The notes under the pieces: model-generated
Told to the model about the DNA's origin: nothing
What the model saw: the letters and a program-made list of their open reading frames with translations, nothing else
Databases searched by the model: none
Position numbers and translations under genes: made by a program
In this document: piece by piece, positions 1 through 11,079 of the stretch
Numbering within the stretch: the first letter of the stretch is position 1
Layout of the letters: every line of letters starts with the position of its first letter
Source: Nitrosomonas sp. Nm34
Lineage (GTDB): Bacteria; Pseudomonadota; Gammaproteobacteria; Burkholderiales; Nitrosomonadaceae
Assembly: GCF_900113925.1 (NCBI RefSeq)
Contig: NZ_FORD01000017.1
Location: 1 to 64,000 of the forward strand
Length of the DNA stretch: 64,000 bases
Reading direction: 5' to 3'

Positions 1-105
1 CCGGGCAATAGCGACACGATACGACAAGCTGAAGCGAAATTATGAAAGTATGGTAGCCATAGCGTGTGGATATCTGTGGCTACCTATGTGAAATGTCAAC
101 AGACC
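1..105 (+). mobile_element. 3' end of an IS5-family insertion sequence (cut by window edge)
   Basis: Only the transposase-distal end of the element lies in the window. It ends in the inverted repeat GTCAACAGACC (95-105), followed by CTAG (106-109), the likely 4-bp target duplication. The last ~55 bases match the left end of the copy at 11080-11930 with about two differences, read on the opposite strand. The insertion truncates the flavin amine-oxidase gene to its right. The CTAG duplication and 11-bp ends fit the IS427 group of IS5; that subgroup assignment is recalled family knowledge, not searched. Confidence 0.85.
2..91 (+). CDS. IS5-family transposase, C-terminal 29 residues (partial)
   Basis: Reading from base 2 gives an open frame beginning RAIATRYDKLKRNYES and stopping at TGA 89-91, four bases before the terminal repeat. 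This is the usual C-terminus of IS5/IS427-type DDE transposases. The corresponding stretch of the copy near 11.1 kb is frameshifted, so this copy is the better preserved of the two, at least over the part visible. The rest of the gene lies left of the window. Confidence 0.8.
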   Translation, partial: RAIATRYDKLKRNYESMVAIACGYLWLPM

Positions 106-1061
106 CTAGGGATAACCCCGTTAATGATGCGCCCAATAGCATCGGGAAAAAAGGGTAAGAGTTTTTTTAAAGAACTCTGCGGAATCGCCAGCACGAGGTG
201 GCGAGTCCGCACAGTGATGCTTTCGTGATGGTGCGTTTCCAGAGTCAATCTAAGATGATTGTTTTCATCTTGATGAATGGCAGTCAAACAATAATTCATG
301 TAAAGCTGAATCGAAGGGTATTGAGGCGAAGAGAATAATTTTACTAACTCAATGACCAGTGCTTCGGTTCCCTGCTTAATACCAACCAGCTCATCTTCAG
401 GATGCAATCCTCTGAGCCAGAAATTGATCCACTCTGCGGCAGAGGGATTTTGATGGATAAAATGGTAAAATGTACCATATTCAATAATTTTCTTAAGGGC
501 ATTGTGGCTCAACACCTCACTTAATACGTTCCAGAAGCCGGTTTGGTAAAGCGAAATTCCATTAAAAGTAAGCTCATTTCTGACGCGGTGATAGAAGGCT
601 TCATCCAGGCCAGCCCACCATTCCCAGTGCCGTGTATCTCGCGGATTATTTAAATCACCACCACTTTGTCCAAGAACCCGCAATATGCCCAGACTTAAAA
701 GCTCAAGCGCATTAAATGGGTGTCCATGAGAAATACGGCCTTCATCTTTTTCCAGATCAAAGAGTGCTTCCAGATTAGTGGCTGGGGTATAGGGTGGAAA
801 ATAACAGGTTGCCAGTTTTAATTCCTGGATAAGGCGCATAAGAAGCGGTTGACCTTTTTTCTCAAAGCGCATGGAACCAAATTCTGCCAGGAACCCATCC
901 ATATCGACGGTCTCGATGCGTCCACCAAATCGCTCAGATTTTTCGAAGAGGGCTATTCTATGCCCAGGACCTTTCTGCTTATATAATTGATAACACGCGT
1001 AAAGGCCGGTAATCCCTCCTCCGATAATGACAGTATCCAGCTGCATCGAATCACTCATCAT
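96..1061 (-). pseudogene. FAD-dependent amine oxidase, 3' end removed by IS insertion
   Basis: The N-terminus has a Rossmann FAD-binding motif (VIIGGGITGLYACYQL, residues ~11-26) followed by an FEKSERFGGR segment, typical of flavin monoamine oxidases and related protoporphyrinogen-oxidase-like enzymes. These normally run about 430-560 residues. Here only 321 codons are open, and the last four or five, with the stop codon, come from the CTAG duplication and the IS end (96-109). The C-terminal part with the second FAD-contacting segment is missing and may lie beyond the IS, outside the window. The truncated product is probably inactive. Transcription diverges from the peroxiredoxin gene. Substrate unknown. 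Confidence 0.8.
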
Positions 1062-1203
1062 TCTCTCCTTTTTTCGTATGCTGCTCAGATGATGTTTCTA
1101 CCGCATCATGCTCTTCAAAAAATCCCCCTGTTTACTTTTGCGTCCAGGGTATCTAGTATATGATTCTAAGCAAAATAAGAAGAGAAAAGCTTCAATCATA
1201 ACG

Positions 1204-1222
1204 TTGACTTCGTACAAGTCAA
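1204..1222. promoter_or_regulatory. Inverted repeat upstream of the peroxiredoxin gene
   Basis: TTGACTT and AAGTCAA form a perfect 7-bp dyad around a 5-base centre (CGTAC), 46 bases before the peroxiredoxin start. The left arm also resembles a -35 box, but I see no convincing -10 box 17 bases downstream. It could be a regulator site in the divergent amine-oxidase/peroxiredoxin spacer. Confidence 0.35.
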
Positions 1223-1267
1223 TTGTTACCGAACTAATTTACTTTACTTAACTTAAAAGGAAATATT

Positions 1268-1870
1268 ATGTCTGTACTCGTCACATGTCCTGCACCCGAT
1301 TTTACTAAACCTGCTGTCTTACCTGATGGCAGCTTTGATGAGAATTTTAATTTTCATACGCATATCCGTAACAAATACGCCGTGCTGTTTTTCTATCCGC
1401 TGGACTTTACTTTTGTCTGTCCCTCGGAAATCATTGCACATTCCCATCGCGCGAAAGATTTTCAGCAGCGTAATGTAGAAGTAATTGGTGTGTCAGTCGA
1501 TTCCCACTTCACGCATTACGCCTGGCGTAACACCCCTATCACCAAAGGTGGGCTGGGTCCGATTGATATTACCCTGGTGGCTGATTTAGGCGGCGAAGTC
1601 ATGAATGCCTACGGGGTCGCCCATCCCAATCATGTGGCGCTACGTGGCTCTTTCCTGATCGATCGACAAGGTATTGTACGGCATCAGGTCGTCAATGATC
1701 TGCCACTCGGGCGCGATGTTGATGAGATGCTGCGCATGGTTGACGCTTTACGCTTCCATGAAGAGCATGGTGAAGTTTGCCCAGCTGGCTGGAAAAGCGG
1801 ACAACCTGGCATGAAAGCAAGTCCTGAAGGAGTAGCAGAATACCTCAGCAGCCACGGGGACAAATTGTAA
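1268..1870 (+). CDS. Typical 2-Cys peroxiredoxin (AhpC/Prx1 type)
   Basis: Thiol peroxidase that reduces H2O2 and organic hydroperoxides. It has the peroxidatic Cys51 in FTFVCPSE and the resolving Cys171 in GEVCPAGW, so it belongs to the Prx1/AhpC group, and 200 residues is the normal length. The ATG is preceded by AAAAGGAAAT, a good ribosome site. No ahpF-like reductase adjoins it, so the electron donor is probably thioredoxin or an unlinked protein. The ferritin-like gene downstream on the same strand suggests a shared oxidative-stress or iron theme, but about 200 bases separate them. No damage seen. Confidence 0.93.
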   Translation: MSVLVTCPAPDFTKPAVLPDGSFDENFNFHTHIRNKYAVLFFYPLDFTFVCPSEIIAHSHRAKDFQQRNVEVIGVSVDSHFTHYAWRNTPITKGGLGPIDITLVADLGGEVMNAYGVAHPNHVALRGSFLIDRQGIVRHQVVNDLPLGRDVDEMLRMVDALRFHEEHGEVCPAGWKSGQPGMKASPEGVAEYLSSHGDKL

Positions 1871-2022
1871 GGCCGAATTCGACTGCTTCACGCTGGTGTT
1901 TTAATAGATAGATTAGGAAGAGATCATAATATAAGCAATCTAAGTGCAATATAAAAGGAACGCATAAGCCAGATAATCAGTCTCATGAGTTTGGATAGAG
2001 CGAAGTTTTGTTAAAGCTTTTT

Positions 2023-2038
2023 TAACGAAATATCGTTA
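2023..2038. promoter_or_regulatory. Inverted repeat upstream of the ferritin-like gene
   Basis: TAACGA and TCGTTA form a 6-bp dyad with a 4-base centre, ending 30 bases before the ferritin-like start. The preceding bases (GTTAAAGCTTTTTTAAC) are also partly symmetric. This is a possible operator or promoter region for a stress- or iron-responsive gene. It does not obviously match a Fur box. Confidence 0.3.
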
Positions 2039-2068
2039 CTTATACTTCAGAGCTGAGAGGAGGAACAC

Positions 2069-2536
2069 ATGAGCTTAGATAAAGATAAAGCTGTCGCCTT
2101 ATTGAATCAAATCATGGAACTCGAGCTGGCCGGTGTGGTACGTTATACGCACTACGCCTTGATGGTATACGGCTATAACCGTATACCTATCGTGGAGTGG
2201 TTGAACAAACAAGCTGAAGAAGGATTGCTGCATGCGCGCAAGGCGGGTGAGCTCGTCACCCTATTGGGAGGACATCCCTCGCTCGCCATCGGGCCTTTGC
2301 TGGAGACACACGAGCACGATACTAGTCTAGCCTGTTCAGTTCCGGTCGGCGATATCTTGCAGGAATCCCTTGCTCATGAAGATAAGTCGCTGAATCTCTA
2401 TTATCAACTGTTGGAACTGGCTCAGGGCAAATCGGTAGTGGTGGAGGAATATGCGCGCAGTCAGATTGTGGCAGAAGAAGTGCATGCCGATGCAGTCAGA
2501 AAAATGCTGCGTCAACCCTGCGAAGCAGGGAGATAG
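2069..2536 (+). CDS. Ferritin-like / bacterioferritin family protein
   Basis: A 155-residue four-helix protein of the ferritin-like superfamily. Carboxylate and His residues at the expected helix positions suggest a di-iron site: Glu in MELELAG near residue 17, RYTHYAL, AEEG..HA near 49-56, AHEDK near 102, and AEEVHADA near 135. These proteins oxidise and store iron or protect DNA from peroxide. I cannot separate a true bacterioferritin from a Dps-like or catalase-like branch by eye, and no haem-ligating Met is obvious. AGGAGGAACAC before the ATG is a strong ribosome site. It follows the peroxiredoxin gene. Confidence 0.82.
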   Translation: MSLDKDKAVALLNQIMELELAGVVRYTHYALMVYGYNRIPIVEWLNKQAEEGLLHARKAGELVTLLGGHPSLAIGPLLETHEHDTSLACSVPVGDILQESLAHEDKSLNLYYQLLELAQGKSVVVEEYARSQIVAEEVHADAVRKMLRQPCEAGR

Positions 2537-2632
2537 ATGCGATTTGTGAGTGTGAGGCACAAGATTTCATTGATATTGCCATCGCGGCACCGGCTCTGGC
2601 TGTGGTTCACGTGCCAACCGATGGTTACTTGA

Positions 2633-5808
<3,176 letters not shown>

Positions 5809-5934
5809 CTAAATGAAAAATATATTGTTATACAATAAGCTATGTAATTTATGCCTGTGGTGCTATATGAGTACCTAAATAAACATCAGGCCCAGAACGG
5901 CATGTAACGGGCGTAGCGTTCTGAAGCAGGAGCA

Positions 5935-5963
5935 GTAGGTTGGGCTGACGAAGGAAGCCCAAC
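5935..5963 (+). repeat. REP element, left copy flanking the RAYT gene
   Basis: A 29-base sequence (starting GTAGGTTGGG, ending GGAAGCCCAAC) that is itself partly palindromic (GTTGGGCT...AGCCCAAC). Its exact reverse complement lies at 6536-6564, so the pair brackets the RAYT transposase gene. This is the usual layout of a REP/RAYT unit. Confidence 0.85.
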
Positions 5964-5975
5964 ATGCCCAACACA

Positions 5976-6509
5976 TCACCGCTCACCATAGTCATCCACA
6001 CCATTGTTCATCATTTCACCACCCCAATTTGCCGTTGCCATGCCCCGCTCGATATACCCATGCAAAGTTGAATAAGGCCAATCCACCGCGCGCGCTGCCC
6101 AACCATGCTTGACCGGATGGTAATGAATGTAATCTACATGTCGCTCTAAATCGGCTTCATCCCGGATTTGATGTTCCCAATAGCGCCGTTGCCAAATGCC
6201 GCGTTCTCGCTTGGCTTGCCGACTAACGCTGACCACTTCGCCGACTGCCAGCCGCCGTGAAAATCCAGCTTTGATCAGCGACCAGCGCAACGGATAATCC
6301 GCGTTGCTCTCCGGCAAGCGCCAGATTGCGTGCAGGTGTTCGGGCAGCACCACCATCGCCACGATGGCGAATGGATGACGGGTTTTCACCGCATTCACCG
6401 CCGTGCGAAAAGCATCAATATGCCGTACCAAGATATCAGAACGCCGGTCTGCGAGATTTACCGTGAAAAAGTAGGTTCCTCCCGCTGTTCTTGCACGCCG
6501 ATAATGCAT
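5976..6509 (-). CDS. REP-associated tyrosine transposase (RAYT, Y1_Tnp)
   Basis: A 177-residue single-strand DNA transposase related to IS200/IS605 TnpA. It has the HUH motif (His58-Leu-His60 in VLPEHLHAIW) and the likely catalytic Tyr127 in VDYIHYHPVKHG. RAYTs act on REP palindromes, and perfect inverted REP copies sit just outside this gene (5935-5963, 6536-6564). It starts four bases after hsdS stops, so it may be co-transcribed with the hsd operon. It splits hsdS from hsdR. The frame is intact, so the enzyme may be functional. Confidence 0.9.
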   Translation of the reverse strand: MHYRRARTAGGTYFFTVNLADRRSDILVRHIDAFRTAVNAVKTRHPFAIVAMVVLPEHLHAIWRLPESNADYPLRWSLIKAGFSRRLAVGEVVSVSRQAKRERGIWQRRYWEHQIRDEADLERHVDYIHYHPVKHGWAARAVDWPYSTLHGYIERGMATANWGGEMMNNGVDDYGER

Positions 6510-6513
6510 CTGA

Positions 6514-7791
6514 TCAGTTCTGTGGTGATGCTGGTGTTGGGCTTCCTTCGTCAGCCCAACCTACGGTTTCTGGTACGCGCAGTTCGCCGGAGAGGAGTTT
6601 GGGGAGAAGGGTGTCGCGCAGGGAGGCAAGTGTTCTCGTCTGGTTGGTATTAGAAAGAATCACTTCGAAAAGCGGAGCCAATAATTCCTGGTAAGAACAA
6701 CGTAAGTCTGCTGTAGCAGCTAAAACACGCATTTCTGAGAAGCGGCCTGTACTAAGGTTTGTCAATACTGAACCACCGCTGCCACCTGCTCGGATTTCGT
6801 CGCCGAGATCTCGGAGAGTCCAGAACCAGTAGTACGTTTCACCCAGGTGCTCCGGGACAACCGAATTGATTTGCTGATTCGTCTGAGAATCTTCTGTTGT
6901 AATAACCACCAGCCCCGGCGTTGCTATACAACTCACACAAATTGAACCAGCCGGTAATGTCTTCTTCGTCTGCGATACTGCTCCTTTATGTGAGAGCTTT
7001 CTCTGGGTCATTGTGGCAAAGACGTTTCCATGCATATCCGGGATGGTAATGAATGGAATGTCATTTCCGTAATAAGCTGGATTCTTCGTCGGTGGAGTCT
7101 TTCCACATACGATGTTTCCAACATCCCTCACAGCCCACACAAACCACCCCTCCGGAATCTCGCCGAGTTCGGAGTCGACGAGTCGGTCGGGGAAGAGGGC
7201 GAGGAGGTCGGGAGTGAGTCCAAGGCGGTGGCAGATGGTTTCGGACGGTTCGCCGCTGGCTTTGGCGCGGACGGGGTCGAAGTCGACAAACCAGGATTTG
7301 AAGATCGCTCGTGCGATGGCCTCCAGCGTTTCGCTCATGCGTCGGTTCAGTTCGATTTTGTCGTCGAGTTTGCCGAGGATGTGGGCGATGGCGTGTTGTT
7401 CTTCAAGCGGCGGAACATTCACCTCTATTGGGTAAATAAAGTTGCGATTCAGCGAAGGTTGAGCACTACCGGAATTGTACCTGGCGAAGCTGATACTCTT
7501 CAGAAAGTAATAAGCAAATTTCGGATCATTACCGTGAAAATCGGTGACGTACAAAGCCGTGTTATGTGGCCAGTAATTAACCGGACAGTAATGCACCTGA
7601 CCAAAAGAAGCGCCACTTCGCCCAATTACGATTCCAGGGCCCTTGGCCAGCGCGATGTCGTGAAAACCATTCTGTCCAGCTGAACCCATTACAGGAATCG
7701 TCCCAGGTTTACGCTCTATCTCGGTCAGATCATGCCCTCGCTGAAGGCTTACGAACTCGCCAAGCGTGGTGTGCCGCCAATTACCTGCCAT
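6514..7791 (-). CDS. hsdS: Type I restriction-modification specificity subunit
   Basis: A 425-residue HsdS, the DNA-recognition subunit of the type I methylase/restriction complex. Two target-recognition domains (about 1-130 and 215-365) are each followed by a helical spacer; the first reads PPLEEQHAIAHILGKLDDKI and the last TRTLASLRDTLLPKLL. The start overlaps the hsdM stop by 11 bases, as expected for translational coupling. The final ~17 codons, after SGELRVPE, run through the right-hand REP copy, so the C-terminus (GWADEGSPTPASPQN) is repeat-derived. The frame is intact. Recognition sequence cannot be read from sequence alone. Confidence 0.92.
   Translation of the reverse strand: MAGNWRHTTLGEFVSLQRGHDLTEIERKPGTIPVMGSAGQNGFHDIALAKGPGIVIGRSGASFGQVHYCPVNYWPHNTALYVTDFHGNDPKFAYYFLKSISFARYNSGSAQPSLNRNFIYPIEVNVPPLEEQHAIAHILGKLDDKIELNRRMSETLEAIARAIFKSWFVDFDPVRAKASGEPSETICHRLGLTPDLLALFPDRLVDSELGEIPEGWFVWAVRDVGNIVCGKTPPTKNPAYYGNDIPFITIPDMHGNVFATMTQRKLSHKGAVSQTKKTLPAGSICVSCIATPGLVVITTEDSQTNQQINSVVPEHLGETYYWFWTLRDLGDEIRAGGSGGSVLTNLSTGRFSEMRVLAATADLRCSYQELLAPLFEVILSNTNQTRTLASLRDTLLPKLLSGELRVPETVGWADEGSPTPASPQN
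6536..6564 (-). repeat. REP element, right copy inside the hsdS 3' end
   Basis: Exact reverse complement of 5935-5963. It lies within the coding end of hsdS and supplies part of that protein's last codons, and it flanks the upstream side of the RAYT gene. Confidence 0.85.
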
Positions 7792-8020
7792 AACCCAACC
7801 TCGCCAAATTCTCGCGTATCACGGCCTCTAGCCGCGCGCTTTCTCTGAATTGCTCGTTTAACTGCGCGGTGAGTCGCGCCATTATGTCCTCGAACGGTTC
7901 GCCGTCGGTTTCCTGTTCGGCCGCGCCGACGTAGTGGCCGGGGGTGAGTACGTAGTCGTGCTTTTTGATGTCTGTGAGCATGGCGGCTTTGCAGAAGCCG
8001 GGGATGTCTTGATAAATGAG

Positions 8021-8050
8021 TTGCCCTTCGACAGGCTCAGGGCGAACGGA
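8021..8050. repeat. In-frame dispersed palindrome in hsdM (second)
   Basis: GCCCTTCGACAGG...CAGGGCGAACGG is a small stem-loop that adds about ten residues (SVRPEPVEGQ) between the HAWK and DIPGFCKAA segments of HsdM. The same sequence, and the peptide RPEPVEG or its antisense FDRLRANG, is recalled as a common dispersed repeat in proteobacterial genomes. Confidence 0.7.
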
Positions 8051-8180
8051 TTGCTTCCAGGCGTGGAAGGTGTCAGCGATCTTGCGGATGTCTTCCGGCG
8101 CGAAGTCGCGGAGCACGCGGTCTTTCATATAGCCGAGGTTGCGCGCGTCGATGAACAGGGTTTCGCCTTTGCGGTTTCTG

Positions 8181-8217
8181 AGCTCTGGATTCCCGCTTTC
8201 GCGGGCATGACGGCCAC
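8181..8217. repeat. In-frame dispersed palindrome in hsdM (first)
   Basis: GGATTCCCGCTTTCGCGGGCATGACGG has TCCCGC/GCGGG arms and is a widely dispersed REP-like sequence by recollection. It inserts about 13 residues (SGRHARESGNPEL) between FLTKHKQ and RNRKGETLFIDARN of HsdM, without breaking the frame. Confidence 0.75.
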
Positions 8218-9556
8218 TTTGTTTGTGCTTGGTGAGGAACCAGATGCAGGCGGGGATTTGGGTGTTGGTGAACAGCTGGCCGGGTAACGCGACCATGCAT
8301 TCGATCAGGTCAGCCTCAATTAGTGCTTTGCGGATGCCGCCCTCGTTGTTGGTGTTGCTGCTCATGGAGCCATTGGCGAGCAATAGCGCCATACTGCCGT
8401 GTGGCGCCAGGTGGTGGATCATGTGCTGCATCCAGGCGAAATTGGCATTGCTCGCGGGTGGGATGCCGTAGTGCCAGCGCGGGTCGTCGTCTTTCACGCC
8501 GGCGTTCCACTCTTTCATGTTGAACGGTGGGTTGGCCATGATGAAGTCGGCGCGCAGGTCGGGGTGCTGGTCGCGGGTGTAGGTGCTGGCGGGTTCTTTG
8601 CCGAAGTCGAAGTCCATGCCGCGGATGGCCATGTTCATTGAGGCCAGGCGCCAGGTGGTGGGGTTGGATTCCTGGCCGTAGACGGAGATCTGGCCGATGC
8701 GGCCGCCATGCTCTTCGACGAATTTTTCCGATTGCACAAAGAAGCCGCCGGAGCCGCAGCAGGGGTCGTACACGCGGCCCTGGTAGGGCTCCAGCATTTC
8801 GACGATGAGGGTGACAATGCTCTTGGGCGTATAATACTGCCCGCCCTTTTTGCCCTCAGCCATGGCGAATTCGCCGAGGAAGTATTCATACACATGGCCC
8901 AGGATGTCTTTGGCCTTGAGCGTGCCGTGCTTGAACGGAATTTCAGCGATGAGATCGATCAGGCCAGGCAGTGCGGCGTCGATCTGCTTGCGCGCGTAGT
9001 CTTTTCCAGCACACCTTTAAGTTTGGGGTTTTCCTTTTCCACCGCTTCGAGCGCATCGTCGAGCAGGCGGCCGATGCCGTTGAATTTGTAGTCGGTAGTC
9101 TTGCCGTTCTTGACCTGCAGCACGGTGCCGACCGCAACCTTGGCATGGGCTTGCAGGAAATCCCAGCGCGCCAGCGCCGGCACCCAGAATACGTTCTTTT
9201 CGGTGTAATAGTCACGCGCTTCGAGTTCCTGTTCGATCAGCTCGGCGCTGTCATCGCCCAGGTAATAATCATGGTTCGGGTCGCGGAAGGCAAGCTCAAG
9301 CTCAGCACGACGTTCCTTGAACGCATCTGACACGTATTTGAGGAAAATGAGGCCGAGCACCACATGCTTGTACACCGCGGCATCGAGCATCGGCAGCAGC
9401 TTGTTGGCCATGGTCCATAGGCGTTTATCGAGTTCGTTGAGGAATTGCTGTTCTTCAAGATTCATAAGGGTTACTGCATGATTATGTCCATTCGAGAGTG
9501 CCGATTTGAGCACCGGCAAGCGCATCAGTCAAGCGAGTTGTATTCAAGGTGAATAT

Positions 9557-10435
9557 TCATCTGTGTTGTTTCAACGCCCAGTTATCAATCAGCTCGCATA
9601 GCTCATCAGGATGGAGGGCCGGTAACCAGTGTTCGGAGTCGACTGTAGCAAATTCTACTTGTGGCAAACTGTGCAGTAGGTTTTGGGTGTGTTCAGGGTC
9701 GGTGATACTGCGTCCACTTGACTGGATGACGAGGGCAGGGCAGCGCACCTCAGCAATGGGCAAGGGGCGCATAATCTCACTCAGGTTATTGATGTACTGC
9801 GCTGTCGGGATGACTTTGAGATCATGCTTGGGGCTGCCATATTCTGCCAGCATGGTTTGCAGCTCGGCTGGGCTTGCTTGATGTACGCGGCGATCCAGTA
9901 CCTGCAGATCTAATGTGCCGAGTTGGCGTCGATAGAGACCAAGTCGATTGAGTAGTTTAATCAGTGACACAGAGACGCGCAGCAGTGGTATGAATGGCCG
10001 CAGTCGAGCCAGAATGCCGGTGAGTGCTTGACGCGCCATGGGTTCAATCAGTACCAGGCCAGCACACATGTTGGGATAGCGCGCGGCAAAGTTGAGGGCA
10101 ATATTAGCGCCGAGGCAATGACCGACGAAAATGGCACGCGGCTGATGTTCATGCTGTAGAAGGGTAGCGATATCCTGGCTCCAATCCTCGAGTCGTGCTG
10201 GCCCGCGCCACATTGATTCGCCATGTCCGCGCAAATCCGGGCGCAACAACAAATGATCAGCAGCCAGGCGGCTGTGCTGGGTGAAATACCACCAGCGAGT
10301 GGAGTTGCTCGCAGCACCATGCAGCAACACGAGTGGTGTGACAGGGGGATGACTTTGCAAGTTTTGCGTCGGCGTCCATCGGCAGTAGGTGAGTTGGGTA
10401 CCGTCTTTACCTTGGAAATGTAATTTTTCGTCCAT
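9557..10435 (-). CDS. Alpha/beta-hydrolase with a Cys in the nucleophile elbow
   Basis: A 292-residue alpha/beta-hydrolase. It shows the HG oxyanion motif (LVLLHGAASNS, ~36-46), the DLRGHGES motif (~67-74), and a nucleophile elbow reading GHCLG (105-109) where most relatives have GxSxG. A TGC codon at 107 makes Cys the predicted nucleophile. The likely catalytic His is in SEHWLPALHPDEL near the C-terminus. Cys elbows are known in dienelactone hydrolases, but the overall pattern resembles esterase or haloperoxidase-type members. It starts directly after the DUF393 stop, so the two form an operon. Substrate unknown. Confidence 0.85.
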   Translation of the reverse strand: MDEKLHFQGKDGTQLTYCRWTPTQNLQSHPPVTPLVLLHGAASNSTRWWYFTQHSRLAADHLLLRPDLRGHGESMWRGPARLEDWSQDIATLLQHEHQPRAIFVGHCLGANIALNFAARYPNMCAGLVLIEPMARQALTGILARLRPFIPLLRVSVSLIKLLNRLGLYRRQLGTLDLQVLDRRVHQASPAELQTMLAEYGSPKHDLKVIPTAQYINNLSEIMRPLPIAEVRCPALVIQSSGRSITDPEHTQNLLHSLPQVEFATVDSEHWLPALHPDELCELIDNWALKQHR

Positions 10436-10810
10436 CTACAGCCGTCCTGTTTTTTCTAAGCGGCGCTGGACCATGCGGTGATAGAGCGAGGACAGCCAGG
10501 GGCGAACCACGGGCAGGCCGATCAACCAGGCGAGCGGTTTGAGTAACGGCACGCGCGACATCAGCAGAATATAGGCATCCAGTTCAGAAACGACCCGTTG
10601 ATTCTTATCGCGCACATGCAGCTCACTCAAGGCTTTGCGCGGATCAATCCCGATTTTGCGCAAATGATCGTCCTGCCCGGTGATATCGAACCAGCAGATA
10701 GCTTCCCCCTCTTTTCCTGCCAGTTTTTCATAGTTTTCCCGGTCCTTGATACAAGCTGGGCAGGAACCGTCGTAATAGACAGTGATTTCTTTCTTTTGCT
10801 CACTCATCAT
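10436..10810 (-). CDS. DCC-family (DUF393) thiol-disulfide oxidoreductase-like protein
   Basis: A 124-residue member of DUF393, recognised by YYDGSCPACIKDRENY near residues 12-27, where the CPAC pair resembles a thioredoxin-type active site. The rest (WFDIT, LSELHVRD, LLKPLAWLIGLPVVRPW) follows the family pattern. Family function is not well established; redox activity is inferred from the CxxC motif. Its stop adjoins the start of the hydrolase gene with no gap, so both are likely made from one message. Confidence 0.85.
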   Translation of the reverse strand: MMSEQKKEITVYYDGSCPACIKDRENYEKLAGKEGEAICWFDITGQDDHLRKIGIDPRKALSELHVRDKNQRVVSELDAYILLMSRVPLLKPLAWLIGLPVVRPWLSSLYHRMVQRRLEKTGRL

Positions 10811-11079
10811 CCATCCTCTGATAAAAAGTCATCTCTAGTAAACTGTTCCAACATAACATTAAGAAAAAATGCCGTTCAATCTGAGCTCGTCCAAGGCCAA
10901 TGTCAATTGCTTGGCAGATTGATGAGTTCACCGTGAGCGGTAAAGGTTTTACTGGGATGATCCGTTAGTTAGTCATGAAAACAGGTTTGAGGCAAGTTTC
11001 CTGGAACAAAAAAACTTTTTACCATAAATATAGATCGCGTAGGAGAGCAGAGAAGTGAATTTCTAGCATTTGTTCCTAG

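Larger units (their letters stand above)
7781..9465 (-). pseudogene. hsdM: Type I restriction-modification methylase subunit, frameshifted
   Basis: Adenine-N6 methylase subunit. The N-terminal helical domain begins at MNLEEQQFLNELDKRLW (9465; the upstream codons lack family similarity). The SAM motif is DPCCGSGGFFVQ, and the catalytic NPPF is in MANPPFNMKEW. One base is missing near 9002: in the shifted frame KDYARKQIDAALPGLIDLI continues cleanly into VYEYFLGEFAMAEGKKGG, but as written the protein ends after KTTRASRSTPHCLA. Two palindromic repeats are also inserted in frame (see 8021-8050 and 8181-8217). Without a frameshift repair, methylation is probably lost. Confidence 0.88.
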
